Shown in pieces: positions 48,921-58,909 of a stretch of 64,000 nucleotides of DNA. Origin of the DNA: Phorcus lineatus (lineage: Eukaryota; Mollusca; Gastropoda; Trochida; Trochidae); assembly GCA_921293015.1 (NCBI GenBank), contig OV121081.1, positions 78,509,022 to 78,573,021 on the forward strand. The letters are read 5' to 3'. Position numbers and translations under genes: made by a program. The first letter of the stretch is position 1. Every line of letters begins with the position of its first letter. Below the pieces are notes generated by a model. That model saw nothing but the letters and a program-made list of their open reading frames with translations, searched no databases and was not told the DNA's origin.

Positions 48921-49084
48921 TACAATATGATAACAGCCTAAGCAAGTCTATAATAGGACTTGAGAGCTTGTAAAGAAAAAAATATTTAATTATTAACTAG
49001 ATCAATCTTCTATTGTCATCGTATTGGATTCGAAGATAATCTAGATGACCTTGTATTCCTGTTTCTACACCGATCAGCCTCCCA

Positions 49085-49240
49085 TTGCCGTAATGGCATG
49101 AATAGTTATCGCTAGAGCCGGCGAAGAACTTCTTCAGGTGGACATCGATGTTTTACACTGAAATACAAGAGTCTACTGGGGACAGAAGCAGCGATCACTC
49201 GATGGTCATGAATATACACACCACACACTGTCTCCTGGTG
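49085..49240 (+). repeat. Array block F, copy 2
   Basis: CACTGAAATACAAGAGTCTA, CTGGGGACAGAAGCAGCGAT and CACTCGATGGTCATGAATAT align with 54225-54290. Confidence 0.75.
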
Positions 49241-49424
49241 ACATGTCTGTGGAATAGCTATTTAACAATGTATTGTTTTCCTCTGTAATGTACATACATG
49301 TAGCCGACTCGACTTAACCAAGATAAAGTTAAGAATAAGATGAGCAATACGATTACTGAATGTTTATAAGTTAATAACCAAAAAGGTAATAGCTCAAATC
49401 TTCAACGTCGTACAAACCAATAAC

Positions 49425-49560
49425 GCATTCTGAAGAAACCTATTTTTCATTGTGTCAAACTGACATTCACAGCTATACTGTCTCACCCACCAGCTGCGCT
49501 GACAAGGGAAGTTGTGTGTTTTCATAATAGTATAAAGATTCAAAATCCCAGATGGGACGT
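49425..49560 (+). repeat. Array block G, copy 2
   Basis: CATTCTGAAGAAACCTATTT..CCACCAGCTGCGCTGACAAG..GAAGTTGTGTG pairs with 44155-44290. Confidence 0.65.
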
Positions 49561-49737
49561 CTCAAGCAGAGCGTCTGTTCCTCTTTTGAGTGAAAGTAAG
49601 CTAGAAATATCTCATTTGTGTATGAGTCATTTAATGCAAAATTCTGTTATCTTATTTAAATGCCTCAATTTCTAACGTGGTATTCATTTTTTAATGGACT
49701 TACACTAAAAGAGCCAGATTCCTCCTCTTTATGTTAA

Positions 49738-49985
49738 TTGAAATACAGCAAATTAACCATTTCCTCATTCATTTAGTCTATGAAAAATTAAATAAATGTT
49801 CCTTCATCCATGATATTGTTTTCTCTGGGCTCCTTATTTCATAATTTGTGTATTCAGTCAAACTAGACTTGCTAAATGTGGACCTAGACTGCATTAAAGG
49901 CTCCTTTATATACACAGTCATGTAGCAGGAATATCTAAATTGAAATACAGCAAATTAATCAATTTCTCATTCTTATATATGAAAG
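49738..49985 (+). repeat. 45-bp direct repeats 198 bp apart
   Basis: ATTGAAATACAGCAAATTAA occurs at about 49739 and 49940 and is followed in each case by a similar CATT/TCTCATTC stretch. The second copy leads into repeat R1. Confidence 0.75.
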
Positions 49986-50050
49986 TCTTAAAGGAACATT
50001 ACAGTCACCAATTTGGAAAACTCCAAACGAAGTATATTTTAGAGAAATCT

Positions 50051-50300
50051 CATCTTCCCTCGCATGGCTTTCAATCGTACCAGTCTCTATCACTGGCTAA
50101 TTCAAACCTTGCTCTCAACTCATCAGAATTCGTGTTTTGAGTGCAGTTGCAAGCCTCATCTCTTCTTATTGAACTATCACGATGCCAGTCTGCGTGACAT
50201 GCACAGAAAAGGTAGGAAAATTCGGCAAGGCCTATTCTTGCAAATCATTGGGTCTGACGTAAGAAACGGCCATGCGTGGGAAGATGGTGTAATCTCGGCC
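50051..50300 (+). repeat. Dispersed repeat R1, intergenic copy
   Basis: Partner of 5251-5499 in opposite orientation (CATCTTCCCTCGCATGGCTT, ACCAGTCTCTATCACTGGCT, TTTTGAGTGCAG, ATGCACAGAAAAG, GTGGGAAGATGGTG). Confidence 0.65.
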
Positions 50301-50807
50301 TCTCATGATAAGAACCTTCATAGCTGATCCTATACACAGCTACGTTTAAATATCACTAATTGCATGAAATCATGGCACAGCAAAGATGAACTCCCAAAAT
50401 TTTGTATAATAAAACAATCCAGCTTTGCTATGAAAATGTAAGTGTAGGTTCATGGTATGTTAGTGTCAATTGTGTATACTTTTGGGTCAAAGGTTAATGC
50501 TGTGTATAAGTAATAACCAAATTTTTCATTTGATATCAGCATTAACTACATGACAATTGCACATAAACTACACAAACTTTTAATGCATATTCTTTTTACA
50601 AAGCTATGAAAATCATAATATATAAAATCTGTTAAAATCTAAGACGCTTTCTTTAAGCACATATTTATTTTTTTCCAAATTCTTTCATTCTACACTTGAC
50701 ATGCTTAACATACTTAAAATTTTTGCCTTTGCATTATGTACATCAACTTTTTGATATTATGTGAAAATATACGCACATTTGCTAAAATTGCACTATGAGG
50801 CAACATT

Positions 50808-51403
50808 TAAGTGGCACAAAGTACGTTGTTCGAATTTTTTTATCGAGGAGTAGTGGTTGTCTCTGAAAATCAGAACCATAAAGCTTATAAGTTTTTTATG
50901 TGGGCAATAAACAGGTTTAAGTCGTGTTTTGTGATCGAAAACCGGACAGTTACGCGCGCCAATGACTCAAACGTAATTTTGACAACTTATTTACAGCAGT
51001 CGCTAACACAAACATGGATTGATTGTGTTAATTATTACACATATGGTTATTCATAAGCGGTGTCATATGTTCAATATGAGCACATGTGCACATATCACTT
51101 TTGCCTAGCAACGATTTTCTTAGCGCGAGTTACCGTATTCGTCGTCTGTGACGTTATAAAATCATTGTTCGTGACGTCACTGTAGCGGGCCGGCGGAAGG
51201 GAAGGATGCCGTTTTCTGAATATTTCCATGCCTTTGAAATTGAGTAGAATTGGTAAAAAAGAAATTATTATCCTCGGAAGCGTGCCATATGCCTTTTACG
51301 AAACTCGTGCGAATTAGTGTATTACCCTCGCTCTCGCTCGGGTAATACAAAAATTCACACTCGTTTCGTAAAAGTCATATGACACACTTCCTCGGGTAAT
51401 AAT
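50808..51403 (+). mobile_element. Dispersed element R2, most complete copy, non-autonomous
   Basis: About 600 bases. The 5' part recurs at 4402-4565 and 7500-7715 (both inverted). The 3' part recurs at 9536-9740. The 3' end is a hairpin with 64-bp arms. No transposase frame is seen: the 81-codon frame at 50811-51056 is not kept in the other copies. I see no target-site duplication. It looks like a non-autonomous element or a composite of two. Confidence 0.6.
51264..51403. repeat. Long hairpin, 64-bp arms with 12-base loop
   Basis: Arm 51264-51327 (ATTATTATCCTCGGAAG... to GTGTATTACCC) pairs with 51340-51403 at roughly 85 percent. The loop is TCGCTCTCGCTC. The core CTTTTACGAAAC / GTTTCGTAAAAG is perfect. 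Confidence 0.93.
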
Positions 51404-51409
51404 CTCTAT

Positions 51410-52045
51410 GTAGATCATCTTATTAAGATACATGTAAATGGGACGCAGTAATTCAACTAGGTAACATTGTAACAACCGTCTTCCGATTGAAAACAAGAAA
51501 ATTTCATAATTATGGCTTTTTATAGATAAAGATGTAAGTTTCAAGGAAGAGATTTGAGCATAACTCAGTTTACAAAGTATATACGCCGTATTTTGGAGTT
51601 TACACAAAATGCTGCCTTTTGACTGAATGAAACGAGATTATTTGAACGTCTGGACTACTTTGCTAATTATCATTGCGCAGTGATGAACTATCATTACATG
51701 CTGTTTTTACAAATATCGTTTTGAAAGTGCATAGATAAAACTTAATATTTATAATCGAGTAAAACGATTGATCATAACACTTAATTGAAAATTGTTAAAA
51801 GACATTTCATTATCTTATATGCGAACTCTATATTTTAGTGAAGCGGCGTTAATGTTGGCTGGGCCTGTTAAATATGTCAAGTGTTTTTGCTGTAATTGGT
51901 TTTTGCATTAAATTGAACTTTTAAATTCAATAGAAAACTTCCCTTATATTTCAAAGTTTGATTTTATAAAAATAGATTTCATAATTTGTTTGTTCATTGG
52001 CTCATAAGCGGCGAGTTTCGTTCACAGGGAAAGGTATGTGATGTA
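51410..52045. other. Spacer, no gene recognised
   Basis: AT-rich DNA between the hairpin element and array block H. Confidence 0.35.
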
Positions 52046-52049
52046 GTTC

Positions 52050-52290
52050 TCCAAACCAGTATGTGTAGGTTGAATGAACACCAAGCTGTGTGTGTCTAGA
52101 GTTTGCACTCGTTGACAGCTAACGAAGAATCTGTAAGGTTATCACATTAACTCAGTTTTCACACTATCAGTTATTTAGACAGGAACTTGTTGTAAATAAT
52201 TCAATGCCTTTCAACTGTTGTCTTACTTGAAATACTCCTACATCTGTTTTACCGGTACCACAAGAAGATCGTTAATCCGATTGTAATTTC
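52050..52290 (+). repeat. Array block H, copy 1
   Basis: GTGTGTGTCTAGAGTTTGCACTC, GTAAGGTTATCACATTAACTC, TTGTTGTAAATAATTCAATG and CTTGAAATA recur in the same order at 55510-55670. Confidence 0.8.
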
Positions 52291-52299
52291 AAAATAAAG

Positions 52300-53325
52300 C
52301 ATCTTCATAGTTCCTATTTTGATGAACATTGAATAAAAATGTATGTTAATTTCTTGCACTTCATTTCTGCTCAGTGTAGATTTAATGAAAAATTATTAAA
52401 CGTTTTCACAGCAAACACTGAACATTATTGGTAGTTACTTACAAATGACATAAACGAAAGTAATTTGATAATAATTGAAAGCCTTGCTTACAGCATCATC
52501 CATCAACTGGTCGCTAAGAGTTTGTTTACTCTCTAATTCTTTTACGAGCTCACACTTTGTACGCAAAGTGGCTTTTTGAGATCAAGAGGTTCTGTGTTTT
52601 TTCATGACTCTTAGAACAACATTACATTGAGGGCGTTATACAGCGACTTATATTGGTCGGTCTTCTATTGCTTCTATTTCTAGGTAGAATGGACGTATCT
52701 TTACTTCCTCTTTAACTCTTTTATATCTAGTAATTGTCAACTTCAACATGCCGCGCCTCTTCATCTTGATCGCCAATCTCAATTTTTTCAAGTCAGCATA
52801 TTATTATTAGGTGGTTTACAGTCTATATGTACCACGGCCCTTGAATCTCAGAAAATGGTAGCCATGGTCTTAAACTCAGCTAACGACATTGCAACAGTAG
52901 AATATTGAGAGTCTCATTTCCCATACATATTGGTCTTACGTTTATGTATTTCGGTCGCATTCACCCCTTCTTTCGTGAGAAACTTAACAACTGCACGATG
53001 CTTGATTACAGGAGGTTACCTGTGTTCAACAGGCCGTAAATCTGAAATAAATGACCGGGAAGGGTTGTTTATGTCTGGAAGATGTTGTCAGATGGCTATC
53101 TCAATAATGACATCAACGATGATGACTTCAAGGGTTTATCAATATTCGTGAACTTATTGACTTCCCCTCGCATCTACGTCTCTGTATCTATAGTTTCTCC
53201 AATTCTTTATCCTATCGATGCCTTTCTTACAATCGTATAAACCTCTTTCTCTTCCTTGTTTCTACATCTACCGACTGTCAGATAATTTCTCTCTGTGAAT
53301 CTCTGCTTTTTATGTTGATATTTCA
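52300..53325. other. Spacer with possible minus-strand exon-like frame
   Basis: On the minus strand, 52575-52477 is open (TLRTKCELVKELESKQTLSD..) between an AG and a GTAAGC. It is short, unmatched and probably chance. The rest is non-coding, with a GC-richer patch near 52740-53160. Confidence 0.25.
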
Positions 53326-53329
53326 ATCA

Positions 53330-53345
53330 CCCCCCCCCCCCCCCC
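53330..53345 (+). repeat. Poly-C run, 16 bases
   Basis: Uninterrupted C16 followed by TCC. Confidence 0.95.
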
Positions 53346-53439
53346 TCCTTTTCATCTGTTTATTAACCCCTCTCTTTGTCTTACGTTGTCAGTGATGTTT
53401 TGTTTTGCGACCCACAAGGAATATGTCCCTGCTTTACAT

Positions 53440-53750
53440 ATTTTGTATGCCGTTCTTGTATGTCATCTATAACAATAACCTGACATACTATTGTGTAACA
53501 GGTGCGTGACACAACCTCATATAGGCCCATTATACACAGACGTGATGAGCTATCATAGAATCCTATCATTGCCTCTCACGTCCTTCACTATGAATAGACG
53601 TGATGTGGGCAGTGTCAGACTTATGATCCTCGATTATGCACTGTCGCATAATTATCCCTTTGACCTTTCCTTTTCATAAGGATGTTTATTGTTAATTGAT
53701 TCGATATAATTACCTTGAACAATCAGTGTCATCCACAATCAATTACATAT
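53440..53750 (+). repeat. Array block E, copy 3 (open frame)
   Basis: GTATGTCATCTATAACAATA, ACCTGACATACTATTGTGTA, GACGTGATGAGC, AGACGTGATG, GTTAATTGATTCG and AACAATCAGTGTCATCC match 42630-42880. The frame CVTQPHIGPLYTDV..RRDVGSVRLMILDY parallels copy 1. Confidence 0.7.
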
Positions 53751-54144
53751 TTTGAAAGACAATTGTAATTACTTCAAGATATCATTATATTTCTCCAGAT
53801 TGTTCATCTTTAACGATTTCAGAGATATTTCTATCGGGCCGACGTACGAGTATATTTGTACATGAGTATATTTTTATATGGCAGTATTGAGATTACACAT
53901 ATACAAAGATGGGCATTAGGAATGTAATACATAACTTAAAAAGTTCACTCGTGTACTAATTCTTCTTGAATCGTACATGGTATTCTTATCCATGATGAGC
54001 ACATTAGTGTGAAAACTATTTGCAAGTCTTAATATATTTAATCATTAGCATTTTAATCAAATGATTATGCATGTTGTAAGTACACACAAAAAAATAATAA
54101 ACACAATTAGGAATTCGCTTGACTTTGCGTCCCTCAATCTCCGA

Positions 54145-54295
54145 TAAGCCATTGAATTACGGGATTTTATTAACAGCCATTTGTAGACCGGTTAAGAAAC
54201 TTTTCCTTCTTGACTAGGTGTATTCACAGTGAAATGCAATAGTCTACAGGGGATTGCAGCATTGATCACATGATGGTCGTGGATATCTGTCCTCC
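54145..54295 (+). repeat. Array block F, copy 3
   Basis: CACAGTGAAATGCAATAGTC, TACAGGGGATTGCAGCATTG and ATCACATGATGGTCGTGGAT match block F at 49150-49220. Confidence 0.75.
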
Positions 54296-54299
54296 CCAT

Positions 54300-55480
54300 G
54301 GTAAGATTTCTCTGCTAAAAGCTATTCTTAAAAAGGTTGTGTTGACCTGCAATCTTGACGATTCTTTAAAAAATTAAAGAAACCAATTTGGAACATCTAG
54401 TTTTAGAAAGTCAAAACCTTTAATAAAGTATATGTGTTTCATTGGCTTTCTTTTGTCTCACTTCTTCTGTAGTTAAAACGGTTGTATTTCAGTCTCTCAT
54501 GTCTCAAACAAATCCCATGAATATCAGTTAAGAATTCGAATATGTAACTGAAATACGTGTTTTTTGTGCGTTTACAATCCCAATCACACGCGTATATTTC
54601 TCTATAAAAGTAAGAATGTTATATCTTATTTGTATCGTATTCATTTTTGCCTTATGTTCTCATCTCGTCAAATGTTATAAATTCTCAAGATAAATTCTTA
54701 TTCCGCTTTTTTTTCAATGAATGAGCGTACAGTACACGATACACCAATGGGTTATATATTTTCCCGTTTTGTTTCTAGTACTTATTCCTCAATGTAACTT
54801 ATTAAATGATGTATCTACCACTCCAATATTCTCTTAAGCGTTCTCTGAAAGTCCTACAGTCACATATGCTAAACGTATCAGAACTTTCCTTTATACAACT
54901 TATCATCAATAGTTCTCCTAGGTACAGACACTATGCAATGCATGCAAACATGGTACGACGAACGGGAGTTCTCCAAATTGTTTTACTAATGAATATATTT
55001 AGACTTTCGAAAAGGATAATACCAAAGCAATTAAATAGGATATTAATGTCAAATGTATCTATTTTGGTATTAAAGGTCAACACTATTCTAATTTTAGCTA
55101 CGTGACAAACAATCTAATTCACGAATATATACATGAACTACTTGACATGTACACATTGTAAATGTCAGTTTTTGCCTAATCACACAGAATGATATTCAAT
55201 ATTCATTTGCAATTAAAATTGTATCGTTTCGAAAGCTGTAGTATGAAAAAAAATAATGTTATTCCTGTTTTTACTGTGTTACACTTCTCCGCAAAACTTT
55301 AAACTTCAGCATATGAAAATGCCTAGCTTAAAAAGCAACAAGAAAAAATTATTGATTTAAAGGAGAAGTAATAGCGTCAAATGAACATCAGCATGTGCCA
55401 GTTCACGTGCGAGCTAAATTCATGGAAAAATTTGAAGAAAGATGTAAAAAGATTACAGTGAAACAGCCTGTTTTCTAGAA
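54300..55480. other. Spacer, no gene recognised
   Basis: AT-rich. The 99-codon frame at 54806-55105 has no motif and is probably chance. Confidence 0.35.
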
Positions 55481-55489
55481 AATCGCCCC

Positions 55490-55720
55490 AAGTTTAGTCT
55501 GAACACAGAGTTGTGTCTGGGTAGAGGCTGCACTCGTTCACACCCACAGATGAAACTATTAGGTTATCACAATAACTCGTTTCTCACATCATCAGGCCTA
55601 GGTCCTTTGACCGTACTGTGTTGTAAATGATTCCTTTCAACAGTTTTTTCCTTGAAATAGCCGTGTCATTTATTGTGCAGTTGCTACAAGTAAGAGTTCA
55701 CTAATAATACGGAAGATTTT
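55490..55720 (+). repeat. Array block H, copy 2
   Basis: GAGTTGTGTCTGGGTAGAGG, CTGCACTCGTTCACA, TTAGGTTATCACAATAACTC, GTTGTAAATGATTCCTTTC and CTTGAAATAGC pair with 52075-52240. Confidence 0.8.
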
Positions 55721-56030
55721 AAAAACATTGTTACTAGTTTATCATTTGTTGAATAGAAAGATGCAGGTTTCAAGCAAATACTGTCTGCTCATTGAAGAAA
55801 TCATCATGTATGTAAAACTTTACATACTGTATGTTCATAAGTTGATAATATGTCATAATAAATGAATGCCTAGCCTTGCCCACAGAGAATGTTTACTTCT
55901 TAATCTTTCTGCGAGTTTGAACATTTTGAAGTACACATTACTACTTAGTGAACATTATTACTTAGTCTTTGAACATTATTATACTGAGGGTGTTTCCATG
56001 TCTATCTGTCTGTTTCTATGTCTCTGTTTG

Positions 56031-56132
<102 letters not shown>

Positions 56133-56199
56133 CACAGAGAGTGCACAAAACACAATGTGTTGTAATAATATCTGTTTGTTAGAGTTAATTAGTTAATAT

Positions 56200-57750
56200 G
56201 GCAAGCTTCCAAATTCCTGGATATGATCACACAAGTTCATTTTTGATAGTGGTTACTGTGTATATGGTCTTGCTTTACGTGAAGACTTTGTCATCCTACC
56301 ACAACGTTAACCAATCGTTCAAGTGGGCATTGCTGAACTACATTGCTTGAAATTTAGGCAGAGTACATATTTTTATTTGTTTAGATTAAATCCATAGATC
56401 GAACAAATGATTACTTTTTTGGCAAGCAGATAGATATTGGTTTAACAATGAATTCAATTACCCACATCATTTACTGAAGTGTAATCAAGTTGTTGCGATC
56501 GCTTCAAAGCTTTTCAAGATGAAGAAACTACTAGCATGAGGAACTTGTTTCTGGTCCTGGTGATAATTTTTTTCCGGTAATTTTATAAATCAAATTTCAA
56601 TATTATATCAACGGTTGGCATATATAATACAATGTCATTTTCTCTTAACTCTACTCAGAGTAGTCTTCGTTATGTACTTTTGCTTCACATCATATTATAA
56701 GTATCATTTCTCTCTTCAGAAATTATGATATCTTCATGGAGACTGACCACGTTCAAAGTTGGTTCGCAAAGGACGCTTGAGTGGCAATTTAAAAAACGTT
56801 CAATTTATGAAGCCTTTGTAACTGTCTCTAGACACAAGTTCCCATATAAATAATCTGATGTGATCGACCTCGTCCGCTAGTATTTTACTTTTTTGATCTT
56901 TTAACTACGCGAACCGAGAAGTTCGTCATCATGATGATGGTGACAAGGTCAAAAGTTCCATACATCAAAAAGGTTCAAAACAGGAGGAAGAGGATGTGGT
57001 TATCATATGAAAGAACAAACAGAAAGGGTCAACTCTTTATCCTTTCAATGTCGATGTTCTAGCTTGGAATAGGATGGAAGGGAGTCATCATTATCATAAT
57101 GATGGTTAAGACAAGAGTTACCCTTAGAAAAAGGTATATCAATATCCAAATTAAGCGCAATCTCGTTGAAATCAGCTTGAAAAAGTGTCCCTAGTACCTC
57201 GCTGCGTTTACCGATGTACGATGGACAAGTTTCGAGCTGATCTCAATGAGGTTTAATTAAACGAAAAGGAATTATTTATAACAAGGAATCAGTAGACTTT
57301 GTATTCCATAAATGCCCCGGAAGAAGTTCGATTTGCGTACAATGTTTCCAATGTGATATAGCAAATGTTCAAAAGTCAAAAGAACTTATTTGTCAAACAT
57401 TTCACGACCATGTTCAAATATTCCTTGGTATGATTATTAATGTAAAAACAGAGACTAAATGCTGTTAATTTCAACGAGGATGTTACGTGATGAAGTTGAT
57501 AATCCTTTCTCTTTTATCTTTTTAGAGGGATTTTGACACTGTGAGTAATTGATCTTCAAACTTATGGTTTATAGGATTTTATATGTAATAATAGTCATCC
57601 TCCCCCAAGAATTCATTTCTAAAAGTCGCTTTTCATAATCCACACAGAAGGCGTGTCTCTCTCACCAATCCAGTTCATTTAAACATTATACACTTAATTA
57701 TGTGCAAGTCTTACTAATTGTCGAGAAAAACGTTCTACTGCATCGAACTG
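56200..57750. other. Non-coding, internal ~154-bp duplication
   Basis: GTCATCATGATGATGGT..AAAAAGGTTC near 56930 is echoed at 57084 by GTCATCATTATCATAATGAT..AAAAAGGTAT. Otherwise no gene recognised. Confidence 0.4.
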
Positions 57751-57759
57751 GGTCGATGA

Positions 57760-58380
57760 GAATAATTCACTTACGTCGCATAGATCACCAAAGACCACAC
57801 ATTTGAAATGACAGTCCTAATTATTTCAAGGATAATTTGATAACGGGCTGATCTCCATCTAGTATTTGCTCGCTATCTGTACATCCCCTCGGGTCGATAT
57901 ATTTAGTTGAGCCTTGTTATTGATCTGCCCGACTCGCCTCGCCTCGTTTTTCTTTCGGGGTTAGTGTTTGGTCATAACTGACAAATATTGATACCATTTA
58001 CCGAAAAGATAACTCTGATGATTCATCCGAGAAAGAGAGAAAGCCTTTTCCTTTCAGTATTGGACGTCTCGCCATAAATATTCTTTGTCCGGTGATTAAG
58101 AGTGCCACTGCAAGAGAGGCAAGGAGTTTCTTCACTTGTTGATAAAACTGTTGAATTCATCGTGTTATCTGTTGGAGAACATACGCCCCCTGGACTTTTC
58201 GAAACATGGCGATATGATAACTTTCAGCCCCCAAACAATCTGAACCATTTATCTCAGCTGAACAGCAGCTCACTAATTGTCGAATCTCTCCGTAACGGCC
58301 CGGTTGCTCTATGAAAATCATTTTAATTATGACGTTGGTATAATTGAATAAACCCACTTAATTGAGCGAGTAACTTTGAT
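57760..58380. promoter_or_regulatory. Complex upstream region, candidate enhancer
   Basis: Non-repetitive, GC-moderate sequence ending in homeodomain-type cores (TTTTAATTATGACG near 58320, ACTTAATTGAGCG near 58357). It lies 0.5-1.1 kb upstream of the signal-peptide exon. Frames here on both strands have no recognisable protein. The regulatory role is inferred from position and composition. Confidence 0.35.
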
Positions 58381-58559
58381 GTTGCCGATTAAAAAGCATC
58401 AAACAATACCCTTTAAAAGGAAACTGTCCTCAAAATCAATTCAGCGTTCTGAACCGATGCACGTGCAGCGTTCCTCGCTCACAAGAAAAGCATCAGCAGT
58501 GAAGGATGTAAAATATGTTGAAATGACTGAAAGTGATACGCTAAAAGACCAGAAAAAAT

Positions 58560-58846
58560 AGCTTGCTTGGCGTACCGTTACCAGCATCCCAAGCCTAGAG
58601 CTCGGAACGCTATACTCCTCCCTCCTGCTTTTTGCTTCCCTCACTCCCTCCCCTCCCTCTCTCTTTCTCCGGCTGCTCATTTGGGTCAACACTGGCTAGG
58701 AGGAGACATGTAACGGGCTCGGCGCCGAGTACAAAGCATTGGTTCCTGGTGTACTGTGTGTATCTTCATAGCTGTGTCCAGGAGTTAACTATACAATACT
58801 AACTGGGATTACGTTAGTTGGAGTTCTTACTAGGATAAGCAGGACT
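58560..58846 (+). promoter_or_regulatory. Promoter and 5' UTR of the signal-peptide gene
   Basis: A pyrimidine-rich tract (58615-58675) is followed by a CpG patch with the palindrome CTCGGCGCCGAG at 58718-58729, then about 117 bases to the start codon. No clear TATA box. Transcription probably starts around the CpG patch. Confidence 0.4.
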
Positions 58847-58904
58847 ATGAAGAACTTGTGGATATTAGTGTATTTATGTGCTGGGATTCTAGCAAATGAA
58901 AATG
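58847..58904 (+). CDS. First coding exon, signal peptide of a secreted or membrane protein
   Basis: The ATG at 58847 starts MKNLWILVYLCAGILANENG: a Lys, a hydrophobic core of about 12 residues, and a likely signal peptidase site after ILA (AxA-like, before NENG). The exon stops after the first base of codon 20 at a perfect GTAAGT donor, phase 1. Phase-1 introns right after the signal peptide are usual in multidomain extracellular proteins of animals, so a receptor or adhesion molecule is plausible. No further exon could be identified in the 5.1 kb to the window end, so the first intron is probably long. The family cannot be told from 19 residues. Confidence 0.65.
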
Positions 58905-58909
58905 GTAAG

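Noticed and set aside
50811-51056. Protein encoded by element R2
   Set aside because: The frame is not preserved in the copies at 4402-4565 and 7500-7715.
52477-52575. Minus-strand coiled-coil exon (KCELVKELESKQTLSD)
   Set aside because: It is open between an AG and GTAAGC, and a 17-base word is shared inverted with block D copy 2. But it is only about 30 codons, lacks neighbours and a polypyrimidine tract, and the shared word can be chance.
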